64,000 nucleotides of DNA from Comamonadaceae bacterium UBA4962 (lineage in GTDB: Bacteria; Pseudomonadota; Gammaproteobacteria; Burkholderiales; Burkholderiaceae_C), in NCBI GenBank assembly GCA_002397315.1, contig DHAE01000001.1:16403-80402 (forward strand), in the 5' to 3' direction. The notes under the pieces are model-generated. The model saw only the letters and a program-made list of their open reading frames with translations, made no database searches and was not told where the DNA came from. Below, one piece after another: positions 34,904-46,151 of the stretch. Numbering within the stretch: position 1 is the first letter of the stretch; each line of letters starts with the position of its first letter. The position numbers and the translations under genes are program-made.

Positions 34904-36142
34904 ATGGAATCCACGGACGTGCAGGCATCCGCTCCGTCCGCCACCCCCGGCACGCCCGCAGCCCTGGCCGGCGTACGGGTGATCGAGATGGGCCAGCTCA
35001 TCGCCGGCCCGTTCTGCGGCAAGACGCTCGGAGAGTTCGGTGCCGACGTGGTGAAGATCGAGGCCACGGGCGCGGGCGACCCGCTGCGCAACTGGCGCAT
35101 GCTGAAGGACGGCACGTCCGTATGGTGGCAGGTGCAGTCGCGCAACAAGCGCTCGGTGGCGCTGGACCTGCGCCAGCCCGAGGGGCAGGACATCGCGCGC
35201 CGGCTGATCGCCGAGGCCGACGTGCTCATCGAGAACTTCCGCCCCGGCACGCTGGAGGACTGGGGCATGTCGCCCGAGGCGCTGCACGCGCTCAACCCGG
35301 GCCTGGTGATCCTGCGCATCTCGGGCTACGGCCAGACGGGCCCCTACCGCGACCTGCCGGGCTTCGGCGTGATCGGCGAGGCCATGGGCGGGCTGCGCCA
35401 CCTGACGGGCGAGCCGGGCCGCGTGCCGGTGCGCGTGGGCGTGTCGATCGGCGACACGCTGGCGGCGCTGCACGGCGCGATCGGCGTGCTGACGGCGCTC
35501 TACCACCGCAAGGTGAACGGCGGCCAGGGGCAGGTGATCGACGTGGCGCTGCACGAGGCGGTGTTCAACGTGATGGAAAGCCTCATTCCCGAATACAGCG
35601 CGTTCGGCGCGGTGCGCGACGCGGCGGGCAGTGCGCTGCCGGGCATCGCGCCTTCCAATGCCTATCCCTGCACGGACGGCTGGGTGCTGGTGGCTGGCAA
35701 CGGCGACAGCATCTTCCGGCGGCTGATGGAAGCCATCGGCCGGCCGGACCTGGCCGCGGCACCCGACCTCGCGAGCAATGCCGGCCGCGTGGCGCGCGTG
35801 CAGGAGATCGACACGGCGATTGGCGCCTGGACGGCCGGGCGCACGGTGGCCGAGGTGATGGGGACGCTCGCGGCCGCGCGCGTGCCCGCCGGCAAGGTCT
35901 ACACCGCGCGCGACATCGCCGAAGACCCGCACTACCGGGCCCGCGACATGCTGCTGCCGCAGACCACGCGCGACGGCTACACGGTCGAGGTGCCGGGCAT
36001 CGTGCCCAAGCTCTCGGCCACGCCGGGCACCATCCGCTCCAGCGCTCCGCGGCTGGGCGACGACACCGACGCGGTGCTGCGCGAGGCGGGACTGAGCGAG
36101 GCACAGATCGCGCTGCTGCGCGAGAAGGGGGTGGTGCAATGA
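34904..36142 (+). CDS. CaiB/BaiF family III CoA-transferase
   Basis: Transfers CoA between an acyl-CoA donor and a carboxylic acid. 412 residues. Family signs are RVIEMGQLIAGPFCGKTLGE, GADVVKIEATGAGDPLRNW, SRNKRSVALDLRQPEG, the catalytic-Asp region following LIENFRPGTLEDWGM, and the C-terminal VPGIVPKLSATPG. I take the ATG at 34904 since AGGAG is 10 nt upstream; an in-frame ATG at 34886 is possible. The next gene overlaps its stop, so CoA activation and C-C cleavage are coupled. The acid substrate is unknown; a 3-hydroxy-3-methylglutarate-like or itaconate/citramalate-type acid is plausible. Confidence 0.88.
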   Translation: MESTDVQASAPSATPGTPAALAGVRVIEMGQLIAGPFCGKTLGEFGADVVKIEATGAGDPLRNWRMLKDGTSVWWQVQSRNKRSVALDLRQPEGQDIARRLIAEADVLIENFRPGTLEDWGMSPEALHALNPGLVILRISGYGQTGPYRDLPGFGVIGEAMGGLRHLTGEPGRVPVRVGVSIGDTLAALHGAIGVLTALYHRKVNGGQGQVIDVALHEAVFNVMESLIPEYSAFGAVRDAAGSALPGIAPSNAYPCTDGWVLVAGNGDSIFRRLMEAIGRPDLAAAPDLASNAGRVARVQEIDTAIGAWTAGRTVAEVMGTLAAARVPAGKVYTARDIAEDPHYRARDMLLPQTTRDGYTVEVPGIVPKLSATPGTIRSSAPRLGDDTDAVLREAGLSEAQIALLREKGVVQ

Positions 36143-37125
36143 ACGGCAATGCGACTGGAACCGTATGGCAGGGCGCCGGGCGCCGCATCCACATGCAGGA
36201 GGTGGGCACGCGCGACGGCCTGCAGATGGAGCAGGCCTTCGTGCCCACGCAGGACAAGATCGCGCTGGTGGATGCGCTGTCGGACGCGGGGCTCGCCAAG
36301 ATCGAGGTGACGGCCTTCGTCTCGCCCTCGGCGATTCCCGCGCTGCGCGACGCCGAGATCGTGATGCGCGAGATCGCGCGCCGCCCCGGCGTGGTGTATG
36401 CCGCGCTGGTGCCGAACGTGCGCGGCGCGGAGCGCGCGATCGAGGCGCGCACCGACGAGCTGAACCTGGTGATGTCCGCCAGCGAGACGCACAACCTCGC
36501 CAACCTGCGCATGACGCGCGCGCAGTCGTTCGCTTCGCTCGCGCAGGTGGTGGCCACGGCGCAGGCCGCGGGCGTGGCAGTGAACGTGTCGCTCTCGTGC
36601 GTGTTCGGGTGCCCGATGGAGGGCGACGTGGCCGAATCCGAGGTGTTCGGATGGGTGCAGCGCTTCGCCGACCTGGGCGTGGGTGGCATCACGCTGTGCG
36701 ACACGACGGGCATGGCGCATCCCGCCCAGGTGGCGACGCTCGTGGCCGCGGCACGCGCGCGCTGGCCGGGCCTGGTGTTCACGCTGCACTTCCACAACAC
36801 GCGCGGCATGGGCCTCGCCAACGTGCTCGCCGCGATCGGTGCGGGCGCCGACCGGTTCGACGCTTCGCTGGGCGGGCTGGGCGGCTGCCCCTACGCGCCA
36901 GGTGCCTCGGGCAACGTCTGCAGCGAAGAGGTCGTGCATGCGCTGGAACTCATGGGCTACGACACGGGCGTGGACCTGGCGGCGCTGCTCGCCGCCGCAC
37001 GGCGCCTGCCCGCGCTCATCGGCCACGACATTCCCGGCCAGCTTGCCAAGGCCGGCCGGCGCCTGGACCTGCATCCGGTGCCGGCGGATTTCGAGGCCAT
37101 TCGCGAACGGGCGATGGCGAGATGA
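36139..37125 (+). CDS. Hydroxymethylglutaryl-CoA lyase family enzyme
   Basis: Cleaves HMG-CoA or a similar 3-hydroxyacyl-CoA to acetoacetate and acetyl-CoA. A 328-residue TIM-barrel with EVGTRDGLQMEQ (catalytic Arg/Asp), VTAFVSPSAIPALRDAE, metal ligands in TLHFHNTRG, and the glycine-rich loop GGLGGCPYAPGASGNVCSEE with the catalytic Cys. The ATG overlaps the CoA-transferase stop. Such enzymes paired with CaiB transferases also act on citramalyl-CoA-like substrates, so the exact substrate is open. It is the only lyase in the window able to finish mevalonate breakdown begun by the HMG-CoA reductase. Confidence 0.88.
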   Translation: MNGNATGTVWQGAGRRIHMQEVGTRDGLQMEQAFVPTQDKIALVDALSDAGLAKIEVTAFVSPSAIPALRDAEIVMREIARRPGVVYAALVPNVRGAERAIEARTDELNLVMSASETHNLANLRMTRAQSFASLAQVVATAQAAGVAVNVSLSCVFGCPMEGDVAESEVFGWVQRFADLGVGGITLCDTTGMAHPAQVATLVAAARARWPGLVFTLHFHNTRGMGLANVLAAIGAGADRFDASLGGLGGCPYAPGASGNVCSEEVVHALELMGYDTGVDLAALLAAARRLPALIGHDIPGQLAKAGRRLDLHPVPADFEAIRERAMAR

Positions 37126-37154
37126 CAGAACAACACAACGACAGGAGACACACC

Positions 37155-38156
37155 ATGCCCACGCTTCCCTCCCTTGCCGGCCGCCTGCCGCGCCGCCGCG
37201 CGCTGCAGGCGCTCGCCGCCACCCTCTGCGCACCCGCTCCGTTCGCCTGGGCGCAGGACGGCTATCCCTCCAAGCCCATCACGCTGATCGTGCCGCAGGC
37301 CGCCGGGGGCGCCAACGACGCGATCGCGCGGGTGGTGGCGCAGCGCCTGTCGGAGCAGATGGGGCAGAGCGTGGTGGTGGACAACCGTCCCGGCGCGGGC
37401 GGCACGCTCGCCACCGCGGCCACGGCACGCGCCAAGCACGACGGTTACACGCTGCTGCTCACGGCCGACAGCGCGCACGTCATCGGCCCGGCGCTCTACC
37501 GCAATCCGGGTTTCGATCCGGTGAAGGATTTCGAACCCGTGGCGCCCGTGGCCACGGCGGGCTACGTGCTGGTCGCGCACCCGTCGTTCCCTGCCAACGA
37601 CATCGCGGGCCTGATCGCGCTCGCCAAGGCCAAGCCCGGTGAGTACGCGATCGCCTCGGCGGGCAACGGCACGCTCAACCACCTGATCGGCGAGATGCTG
37701 CAGAAGGCCGCGGGCATCCGGCTGCAGCACGTGCCCTACAAGGGCTCGGCCGCCGCCGCGACCGACGTGGCCGGCGGGCAGGTGCCGCTCTCGGTGCAGA
37801 GCCTGCCGTCCTGCATCGCCTTCATCAAGGCCGGCAAGCTCAAGGTGCTCGGCGTGGTCAACAGCCGCCCGGTGGCCGCGCTGCCCGGCGTTCCGACGAT
37901 CGGCCAGACGTTGCCGGGTTTCGGCCAGTCACCGTGGTACGCGCTGTTCGCACCCGCAGGCACGCCCGCGCCGATCGTCGCGCGCCTGCAGGCCGAGGTC
38001 GCCCGCGCGCTGGAGCAGAAGGACGTGGTGGACAAGCTCGCCGGCGTGGGCTGCGAACCGTTCAAGGGCACGTCCGCCCAGCTCGGCGCGCTGGTGCAGG
38101 CCGAGCTGCCGCAGTGGGCGCGCGTGGTGAAGGAAACCGGCGCCACGGTGGACTGA
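37155..38156 (+). CDS. Bug/TctC-family periplasmic binding protein 1
   Basis: Extracytoplasmic solute receptor of 333 residues. The twin-arginine-like signal (RLPRRRALQALAATLCAPAP then FAWAQDG) is followed by the Bug-family core: YPSKPITLIVPQAAGGANDA, VVVDNRPGAGGTLATAATAR and DGYTLLL. AGGAG lies 8 nt before the ATG at 37155. It is 29 nt after the lyase gene and likely in the same operon. No TctA/TctB subunit is adjacent, as is common in Burkholderiales. Ligand is probably a carboxylic acid processed by the CoA-transferase and lyase. Confidence 0.92.
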   Translation: MPTLPSLAGRLPRRRALQALAATLCAPAPFAWAQDGYPSKPITLIVPQAAGGANDAIARVVAQRLSEQMGQSVVVDNRPGAGGTLATAATARAKHDGYTLLLTADSAHVIGPALYRNPGFDPVKDFEPVAPVATAGYVLVAHPSFPANDIAGLIALAKAKPGEYAIASAGNGTLNHLIGEMLQKAAGIRLQHVPYKGSAAAATDVAGGQVPLSVQSLPSCIAFIKAGKLKVLGVVNSRPVAALPGVPTIGQTLPGFGQSPWYALFAPAGTPAPIVARLQAEVARALEQKDVVDKLAGVGCEPFKGTSAQLGALVQAELPQWARVVKETGATVD

Positions 38157-38223
38157 CGGCCGCACCGCTCCGCCGCGCAGAGCGAGAACGACACGGATAA
38201 ACAACGACCCAGGAGACAACGAC

Positions 38224-39210
38224 ATGCAAGCTTCCTTCCCCCGCCGGCTCGCGCTGGCCACCCTGGCGGCCGCGGCCTGCGCGGCCCTGCCGCTGGCGGC
38301 CGTGGCGCAGGGTGCCTACCCGGCCAAGCCCGTGACGCTCGTCGTGCCCACCGCGGCCGGCGGCACCACCGATCTCTCGGCGCGCATGCTCGCGCAGGCG
38401 CTCGGGCCGGTGCTCGGCCAGTCGGTGGTGGTGGACAACAAGGGCGGCGGCAACGGCAACATCGCGGCCGGCGCCTTGAAGCGGGCCGAGCCCGACGGCT
38501 ACACGCTGCTCATGCAGTACTCGGGCTACCACGTCATCTCGCCGCTGCTCACGGCGCAGAAAACCTGGGACACGGGCGACTTCCAGCCGGTGGCGAACGT
38601 GCTCTCCGCGCCGCAGATCATCGTGGTGCGCGAGGGCCTGCCGGTGAAGACGCTGGGCGAGCTCATCGCGTATGCGAAGGCGAATCCCGGCAAACTGAAC
38701 TACGCCTCGTCCGGCAACGGCTCGCTGCAGCACGTGACCGGCGCCATGCTGGAGCAGCAGGGCGGCGTGAAGATGGTGCACGTTCCGTACAAGGGCACCG
38801 GCCCCGCGCTGCAGGATCTGCTGGGCGGGCAGGTGGATCTGACTTTCGGCACGGCGCCGCCGTTCATGCCGCACATCCAGGCCGGCAAGCTGCGCGTGCT
38901 GGCCGTCACGGGCAAGGAGCGCCTGCCCAGCCTGCCGAACGTGCCCACCACGGCCGAGGCCGGCTATCCGCAGGTGAACGCCACCTCGTGGTTCGCGCTG
39001 TTCGCGCCTGCGAACACCCCGAAGCCGGTGGTCGACAAGCTGGTGGCCGACGTGCGCACCGTGGTGCAGAGCCCGGCGTTCCAGCAAAAGGCGCAGGAGC
39101 AGGGCGCCACGGCCGATTACCAGGCGCCGCAGCAGCTCGGCGCACGTGTGAAGGCCGACCTGGCCAATTGGGCGCAGGTGATCAAGGCGGCGAACATCCA
39201 GGCCGAGTGA
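38224..39210 (+). CDS. Bug/TctC-family periplasmic binding protein 2
   Basis: A second receptor of the same family, 328 residues, with signal peptide MQASFPRRLALATLAAAACA and core YPAKPVTLVVPTAAGGTTDL, VVVDNKGGGNGNIAAGALKR and DGYTLLMQYSGYHV. The ligand-site loops differ from receptor 1 (TTDLSAR against ANDAIAR), so the two probably bind different ligands. AGGAGA lies 8 nt upstream. A strong terminator follows, marking the end of the four-gene operon. Confidence 0.92.
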   Translation: MQASFPRRLALATLAAAACAALPLAAVAQGAYPAKPVTLVVPTAAGGTTDLSARMLAQALGPVLGQSVVVDNKGGGNGNIAAGALKRAEPDGYTLLMQYSGYHVISPLLTAQKTWDTGDFQPVANVLSAPQIIVVREGLPVKTLGELIAYAKANPGKLNYASSGNGSLQHVTGAMLEQQGGVKMVHVPYKGTGPALQDLLGGQVDLTFGTAPPFMPHIQAGKLRVLAVTGKERLPSLPNVPTTAEAGYPQVNATSWFALFAPANTPKPVVDKLVADVRTVVQSPAFQQKAQEQGATADYQAPQQLGARVKADLANWAQVIKAANIQAE

Positions 39211-39291
39211 TGCGGAAGCGGGGCGTTTTCAACATCCCGCAATGCCATTTTTAAGGGTTTCCCCCATTGCGGCTCCGTGCTGCATTTCAGG

Positions 39292-39320
39292 GCCTCCATG
39301 CACCGCATGGGGGCTTTTTT
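39292..39320 (+). terminator. Terminator of the CoA-transferase/Bug operon
   Basis: GCCTCCATGC, ACC loop, GCATGGGGGC, TTTTTT. Ten pairs (one G-T), 82 nt after the second receptor gene. Confidence 0.88.
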
Positions 39321-39484
39321 CATGCCGCGCCGCACCAAGGGCGTGCAGCATCGAAAACACTTTGAATGATTGAATTTTTTCTTTAACATGCGCCCGTTGT
39401 AAATTTTTTATCAGACATTTTCGCCGTGCCGCGCGCCGCTTTCCAGCGGGTTCGCCGCTGCGATCGCCGTCTTCCCTTTCCTCC

Positions 39485-40438
39485 ATGTCCGACCTTCCAG
39501 ACGTTGCCGCCGATGCCGTATCGATCGCGATCCGCATCGGCCGCGCGCGTCCCACGCTGACGCGCTCGCACCAGCAGATGGCGGACTACGTGCTGGCGCA
39601 TCCGCTGCAGGCCGCCACAATGCCGATCGACGAACTCGCGGCGGCGGTGGGCGTGTCCATCGCCACGGCCAACCGCTTCGCGCGGGCGATCGGCCTCGAT
39701 GGCTATCCGATGCTGCGGGCCGAGCTGGTGAAGGGGTTCGAGGCCATGCTCGCGCCCATCGAGAAGATGCGCATCAAGCTGGAAAAGCCCACCTCCATCC
39801 GCGACGTGTTCGCCGCCGCGCTGGAAGAGAGCCAGCGCAACATCGCCGCCACGCGCGAAGCCCTGGACCCTGCCGCCTGCGAGGCGGCGGTGCAGGCCCT
39901 GCTGGGCGCGCGCCGCATCTATCTGGCGGGCTTCGGCGCGAGCGGCTGGCTGGCCGGCCTGCTGCAGCGCGGCCTCGATGCGTACTGCGACAACGTGCAC
40001 CTGCTGGCCGGCGTGGGCGGCTCGTCCTACGGCGCGCGCATGCTGCCGCGCATGGGCGAGGGCGACCTGTTCGTGGCCATCAGCTACCCGCGCTACCTCA
40101 CCGACACCGTGGTGCTGGCGCAGGGCGCGTTCGAGCGCGGCGTGCAGGTGCTGGCGCTCACCGACGGCCCGCAGTCGCCGCTCGTGCCGTTCGCGCACGG
40201 CTGCCTGTTCGCCCAGACCGAGAACCAGTACGCGGCCAACTCCGAATCGTCGGCGCTGGCCCTGATCGAAGCGCTGACCAGCGCGGTCGCCCACCAGTCG
40301 CGCGGATCGGTGAAGACCGCTGCGCGCATGACGGAGGCGGTGCTGCCGTGGCTGCACGACAGCGCCCGCAGCCGGCTCGCGCCACGCTCGGCCGAGTCGG
40401 GGCCGCGGCGCGCGGAGGCGCGGGGCGCGGGGCGCTGA
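39485..40438 (+). CDS. RpiR/MurR-family transcriptional regulator
   Basis: A 317-residue regulator with an N-terminal helix-turn-helix of the RpiR type (TRSHQQMADYVLAHPLQAAT, then MPIDELAAAVGVSIATANRF) and a C-terminal sugar-isomerase (SIS) domain (ARRIYLAGFGASGWLAGLLQ). It begins the peptide-uptake gene run on the same strand, about 100 nt before the isoaspartyl peptidase, and likely controls it. Effector unknown; family members sense phosphosugars, which is unexpected for a peptide operon. The C-terminal tail is Arg/Ala-rich and poorly conserved-looking. Confidence 0.9.
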   Translation: MSDLPDVAADAVSIAIRIGRARPTLTRSHQQMADYVLAHPLQAATMPIDELAAAVGVSIATANRFARAIGLDGYPMLRAELVKGFEAMLAPIEKMRIKLEKPTSIRDVFAAALEESQRNIAATREALDPAACEAAVQALLGARRIYLAGFGASGWLAGLLQRGLDAYCDNVHLLAGVGGSSYGARMLPRMGEGDLFVAISYPRYLTDTVVLAQGAFERGVQVLALTDGPQSPLVPFAHGCLFAQTENQYAANSESSALALIEALTSAVAHQSRGSVKTAARMTEAVLPWLHDSARSRLAPRSAESGPRRAEARGAGR

Positions 40439-40536
40439 CACCGCCCGCCCCGCGCCGACGCCCTGCTTTTTTCCGCTTCGCCCGCATCTTCCGCTTCGTT
40501 CCGTTCCGTTTTCGTCCGCACGTTTCCTTCCGCCGC

Positions 40537-41526
40537 ATGACCGCCTCCGCATCCCTATCCGCCGCCCGTCCCGTGCCCGTGATCGCCATCCACGGCGGCG
40601 CGGGCACGCTGAACCGCGCGCACATCAGCCCCGCCCAGGAGCAGGCCTACCACGCCGCGCTGCAGGACGTGCTGCGCGCGGGCCAGGCCGTGCTGGCGCG
40701 GGGCGGGAGCGCGGTGGATGCGGTCTGCGAGGCCGTGCGGCTGCTGGAGGAGTGTCCGCTGTTCAACGCCGGCCATGGCGCGGTGTTCACGGCCGATGCC
40801 ACGCACGAGCTGGATGCAGCGGTGATGGACGGCGCGAACCTCGCGGCCGGCGCGGTGGCGGGCGTGGCGCATGTGCGCAACCCGGTGCTGGCCGCGCGCG
40901 CGGTGATGCGGCACGGCCAGCACGTGCTGATGGCCGGCGAGGGCGCCGAGCGCATGGCGCGCGACGCGGGCCTGGAAATGGTGGAACCCTCCTATTTCTC
41001 CACCGATGCGCGCCGCGCGCAACTGGAGGCCGCGCGTGCCAGCCAGCGGGGTGCCGTGCTGGACCACGATGGCGCCGCGGCGCTGGCGGGCCGCGCGCTC
41101 GACGAAGACCGCAAGATGGGCACGGTGGGGGCCGTGGCGCTGGACGCGCACGGGCACCTGGCCGCCGCCACCTCCACCGGCGGGATGACCAACAAGCGCC
41201 CCGGCCGCGTGGGCGACAGCCCGCTGATCGGCGCGGGCACCTATGCCGACGACCGCACGGCCGCCGTCTCCTGCACCGGGCACGGCGAGAGCTTCATCCG
41301 CGTGGCGGCCGCGCACGACCTCTGCGCGCGCATGGCCCACGGCGGCGCTTCGCTGGGCGAGGCGGCCGATGCCGTGGTGCACGGCACGCTCGCGGCCCTC
41401 GGCGGCACGGGCGGCCTGATCGCCGTGGACCGCCACGGCAACGTCTGCCTGCCGTTCAACACCGAGGGCATGTACCGCGGATTCGCCCGCGTGGGCGATG
41501 CGCCCGAGACCTCCATCTACCGCTGA
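40537..41526 (+). CDS. iaaA: Isoaspartyl peptidase / type III asparaginase (IaaA)
   Basis: Ntn-hydrolase that removes isoaspartyl residues from peptides and hydrolyses asparagine. 329 residues. VIAIHGGAGTLNRA opens the alpha subunit. The autocleavage/nucleophile Thr is T196 in DRKMGTVGAVALD, and the beta subunit contains TSTGGMTNKRPGRVGDSPLI and SCTGHGE. The pro-enzyme self-cleaves before T196. In E. coli iaaA is also first in the gsiABCD operon, matching the order here. Confidence 0.94.
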   Translation: MTASASLSAARPVPVIAIHGGAGTLNRAHISPAQEQAYHAALQDVLRAGQAVLARGGSAVDAVCEAVRLLEECPLFNAGHGAVFTADATHELDAAVMDGANLAAGAVAGVAHVRNPVLAARAVMRHGQHVLMAGEGAERMARDAGLEMVEPSYFSTDARRAQLEAARASQRGAVLDHDGAAALAGRALDEDRKMGTVGAVALDAHGHLAAATSTGGMTNKRPGRVGDSPLIGAGTYADDRTAAVSCTGHGESFIRVAAAHDLCARMAHGGASLGEAADAVVHGTLAALGGTGGLIAVDRHGNVCLPFNTEGMYRGFARVGDAPETSIYR

Positions 41527-41580
41527 GGGCCGAGCGACCGCGCCCCTCCGCCCCACGACCGAATTTTCTTTCCGCCTGAC

Positions 41581-43476
<1,896 letters not shown>

Positions 43477-43528
43477 TCCCGCCTTCCTTCCGTTTCTGCC
43501 TTCGTTTCTTTTCCAACCGGAGTCCACC

Positions 43529-45079
43529 ATGAAGAAGACCCCCGCTTCCCGCCGCGTCGCCGCCAGCCTGCTGGCACTGGCCGCCCTGTCCGCCACCGGC
43601 TCGGCGCTCGCCGCCGGCAACGCCGTGCTGGCCATCTACCAGCAGCCCGAAACGCTGGACCCGTACAACACCAACACGACGATCACCACGGCCGTCACCA
43701 AGACCTTCTACGAAGGCCTGTTCGGTTTCGACAAGGACATGAAGGTCAAGAACGTCCTGGCCGAGAGCTATGAAGTCTCCAAGGACGGCCTGGTCTACAC
43801 CTTCAAGCTGCGCTCGGGCGTGAAGTTCCACGACGGCACCGACTTCAACGCCGCCGCCGCCAAGGCCAACCTGGACCGTGTGATGGACCCGGCCAACCGC
43901 CTGCTGCGCGCCAACCAGTTCAACCGCGTGGCCAAGGTCGAGGCCGTGAACCCGCAGACCCTGCGCATCACGCTGAAGGAAGCCTTCGGCCCCTTCATCA
44001 ACGCGCTGGCGCACGCCTCGGCCGCGATGATCTCGCCCGCCGCGCTCGCCAAGTGGGGCAGCAAGGACATCGCCTTCCACCCGGTGGGCACCGGCCCGTT
44101 CGAATTCGTCGAGTGGAAGCAGACCGAAGCGATCGTGGGCAAGAAGTTCGCCAACTACTGGAAGAAGGGCTACCCCAAGGTCGACCAGGTGACCTGGAAG
44201 CCGGTGACCGAGAACAACACCCGCGCCGCCATGCTGCAGACGGGCGAGGCCGACTTCGCCTTCACGCTGCCCTACGAGCAGATCGCCACGCTCAAGAAGA
44301 GCGACAAGGTGGAGGTGGTGACGGCACCCTCCATCATCCAGCGCTTCCTGACGTTCAACATGCTGCAGAAGCCCTTCGACAACCTGAAGGTGCGCGAGGC
44401 CATCGGCTACGCCATCAACAAGGAGGCGCTCTCCAAGGTGGCCTTCAACGGCTACGCCTTCCCGGCCCAGGGCTTCGTGCCGCAGGGCGTGGAGTACGCC
44501 GTGAAGATGCAGCCGATTCCCTACAACGTCGCCAAGGCCAAGGAACTGCTGAAGGAAGCCGGCTATCCCAACGGCTTCGAGACCACGCTGTGGAGCGGCT
44601 ACAACAACACCACCAGCCAGAAGGTGATCCAGTTCCTGCAGCAGCAGCTGCAGCAGGTGGGCATCAAGGTGTCGGTGGAAGCCCTGGAGCCCGGCAAGCG
44701 TGCCGAGACCGTGGACGCCTGGCCCGATCCGAAGACCTCCAAGCTGCGCCTGTACTACATCGGCTGGTCGTCCTCCACCGGCGAGGCCGACTGGGCGCTG
44801 CGCCCGCTGTTCTCGACCGAATCGTGGGCACCGAAGCTCGCCAACTACGCCTTCTACAGCAACCCCGTGGTGGATGATTCCATCGCCAAGGCGCTGCTGA
44901 CCACCGACGGCGGCGAGCGCGCCGCGCTCTACAAGACCGCGCAGGAGCAGATCGCGAAGGACCTGCCACGCATCCCGCTGGTCACGGAAGAAGTGCTCTA
45001 CGCCCACTCCAAGCGCCTCTCCGGCGTGTACGTGATGCCCGACGGCAACATCAACAGCGACGAAATCTCGCTGAAGTAA
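43529..45079 (+). CDS. gsiB: Periplasmic peptide-binding protein GsiB
   Basis: Family 5 solute-binding protein of 516 residues with signal peptide ending SATGSALAAG. The SBP_bac_5 core runs from LAIYQQPETLDPYNTNTTIT through LAESYEVSKDGLVYTFKLRS and FHPVGTGPFEFVEWKQ. It delivers ligand to the GsiC/GsiD channel. CAACCGGAG sits upstream of the ATG. A terminator-like hairpin follows before the permease genes, which commonly raises binding-protein levels over the permease. Confidence 0.92.
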   Translation: MKKTPASRRVAASLLALAALSATGSALAAGNAVLAIYQQPETLDPYNTNTTITTAVTKTFYEGLFGFDKDMKVKNVLAESYEVSKDGLVYTFKLRSGVKFHDGTDFNAAAAKANLDRVMDPANRLLRANQFNRVAKVEAVNPQTLRITLKEAFGPFINALAHASAAMISPAALAKWGSKDIAFHPVGTGPFEFVEWKQTEAIVGKKFANYWKKGYPKVDQVTWKPVTENNTRAAMLQTGEADFAFTLPYEQIATLKKSDKVEVVTAPSIIQRFLTFNMLQKPFDNLKVREAIGYAINKEALSKVAFNGYAFPAQGFVPQGVEYAVKMQPIPYNVAKAKELLKEAGYPNGFETTLWSGYNNTTSQKVIQFLQQQLQQVGIKVSVEALEPGKRAETVDAWPDPKTSKLRLYYIGWSSSTGEADWALRPLFSTESWAPKLANYAFYSNPVVDDSIAKALLTTDGGERAALYKTAQEQIAKDLPRIPLVTEEVLYAHSKRLSGVYVMPDGNINSDEISLK

Positions 45080-45094
45080 GCCCCGGGGCTCGAT

Positions 45095-45126
45095 GGCCCC
45101 CGCACGCCGCGGGGGCCCTTTTCCCG
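45095..45126 (+). terminator. Attenuating hairpin between gsiB and gsiC
   Basis: GGCCCCCGC, ACGCC loop, GCGGGGGCC, then CTTTT. Nine perfect pairs, 15 nt after gsiB. Probably partial read-through, since the permease genes have no other obvious promoter. Confidence 0.65.
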
Positions 45127-45191
45127 TTTTCCGCTTCCTCTCCCGCTCCGCTTCCGTTTTCCCCCTCGCTGCGCACCGCAGCGCCGCACCC

Positions 45192-46111
45192 ATGCTGAAC
45201 TATTTCCTCAAACGACTGCTGGGGCTCCTGCCCACCCTGCTGATCGTGGCGGTACTGGTGTTCCTCTTCGTCCACATGCTGCCGGGCGATCCCGCGCGCC
45301 TGGCCGCCGGGGTGGACGCCGACGAGGCCACCGTGCAGATCGTCCGCCAGGAGCTGGGCCTCGACAAGCCCCTGCCCGAGCAGTTCGTGCACTTCTTCTC
45401 GCGCATGGTGCAGGGGGATTTCGGCACGTCCATCCGCACCCGCCGCCCCGTGGCCACCGAGATCGGCGAGCGCTTCATGCCCACGCTGCTGCTCACCCTG
45501 GCCGCCATGGCGTGGTCGGTGGTGCTGGGCATGGGCATCGGCATCCTCTCGGCCGTGTACCGCAACCGCTGGCCCGACCGCCTCGGCATGACGCTCGCGG
45601 TGTCGGCATCTCCTTTCCCGCCTTCGCGCTCGGCATGACGCTCATGCAGGTGTTCTCGGTGGAACTGGGCTGGCTGCCCACCGTGGGCGCCGACAGCTGG
45701 AAGCACTACATCCTGCCCTCCATCACGCTCGGCGCCGCGGTGGCCGCCGTGATGGCCCGCTTCACCCGCGCCTCCTTCGTCGAGGTGGTGCAGGAGGATT
45801 TCGTGCGCACCGCGCGCGCCAAGGGCCTCAACGAGCGCACCGTGGTGCTCAAGCACTGCCTGCGCAACGCGCTCATCCCGGTCGTCACCATGATGGGCCT
45901 GCAGTTCGGCTTCCTGCTGGGCGGCTCGATCGTGGTGGAAGCCGTCTTCAACTGGCCCGGCCTCGGCCGCCTGCTGGTGGACGCCGTGACCATGCGCGAC
46001 TACCCCGTCATCCAGACGCTGGTGCTGCTTTTCTCGCTGGAGTTCATCCTCATCAACCTGGTGGTGGACATGCTCTACGGCTTCATCAACCCGACCATCC
46101 GCTACAAGTGA
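45192..46111 (+). pseudogene. gsiC: gsiC-like ABC permease, frameshifted by one base
   Basis: Membrane permease of the peptide importer, split into two frames. From the ATG at 45192 the first frame reads MLNYFLKRLLGLLPTLLIVA through NRWPDRLGMTLAVS, then leaves family sequence at about 45603 and stops at 45638. The other frame picks up exactly there with GISFPAFALGMTLMQVFSVE and runs to 46111 with the EAA loop (ARAKGLNERTVVLKHCLRNA). Adding one base at 45603-45605 (TCGG to TCCGG) restores a single 306-residue protein, the size of E. coli GsiC. Everything else is intact, so it is either a recent mutation or a sequencing error. If real, the importer would lack one half of its channel. Confidence 0.88.
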
Positions 46112-46151
46112 AGCGCACGGACCGGACCCCTTCCACCGACGAAGACACGGT

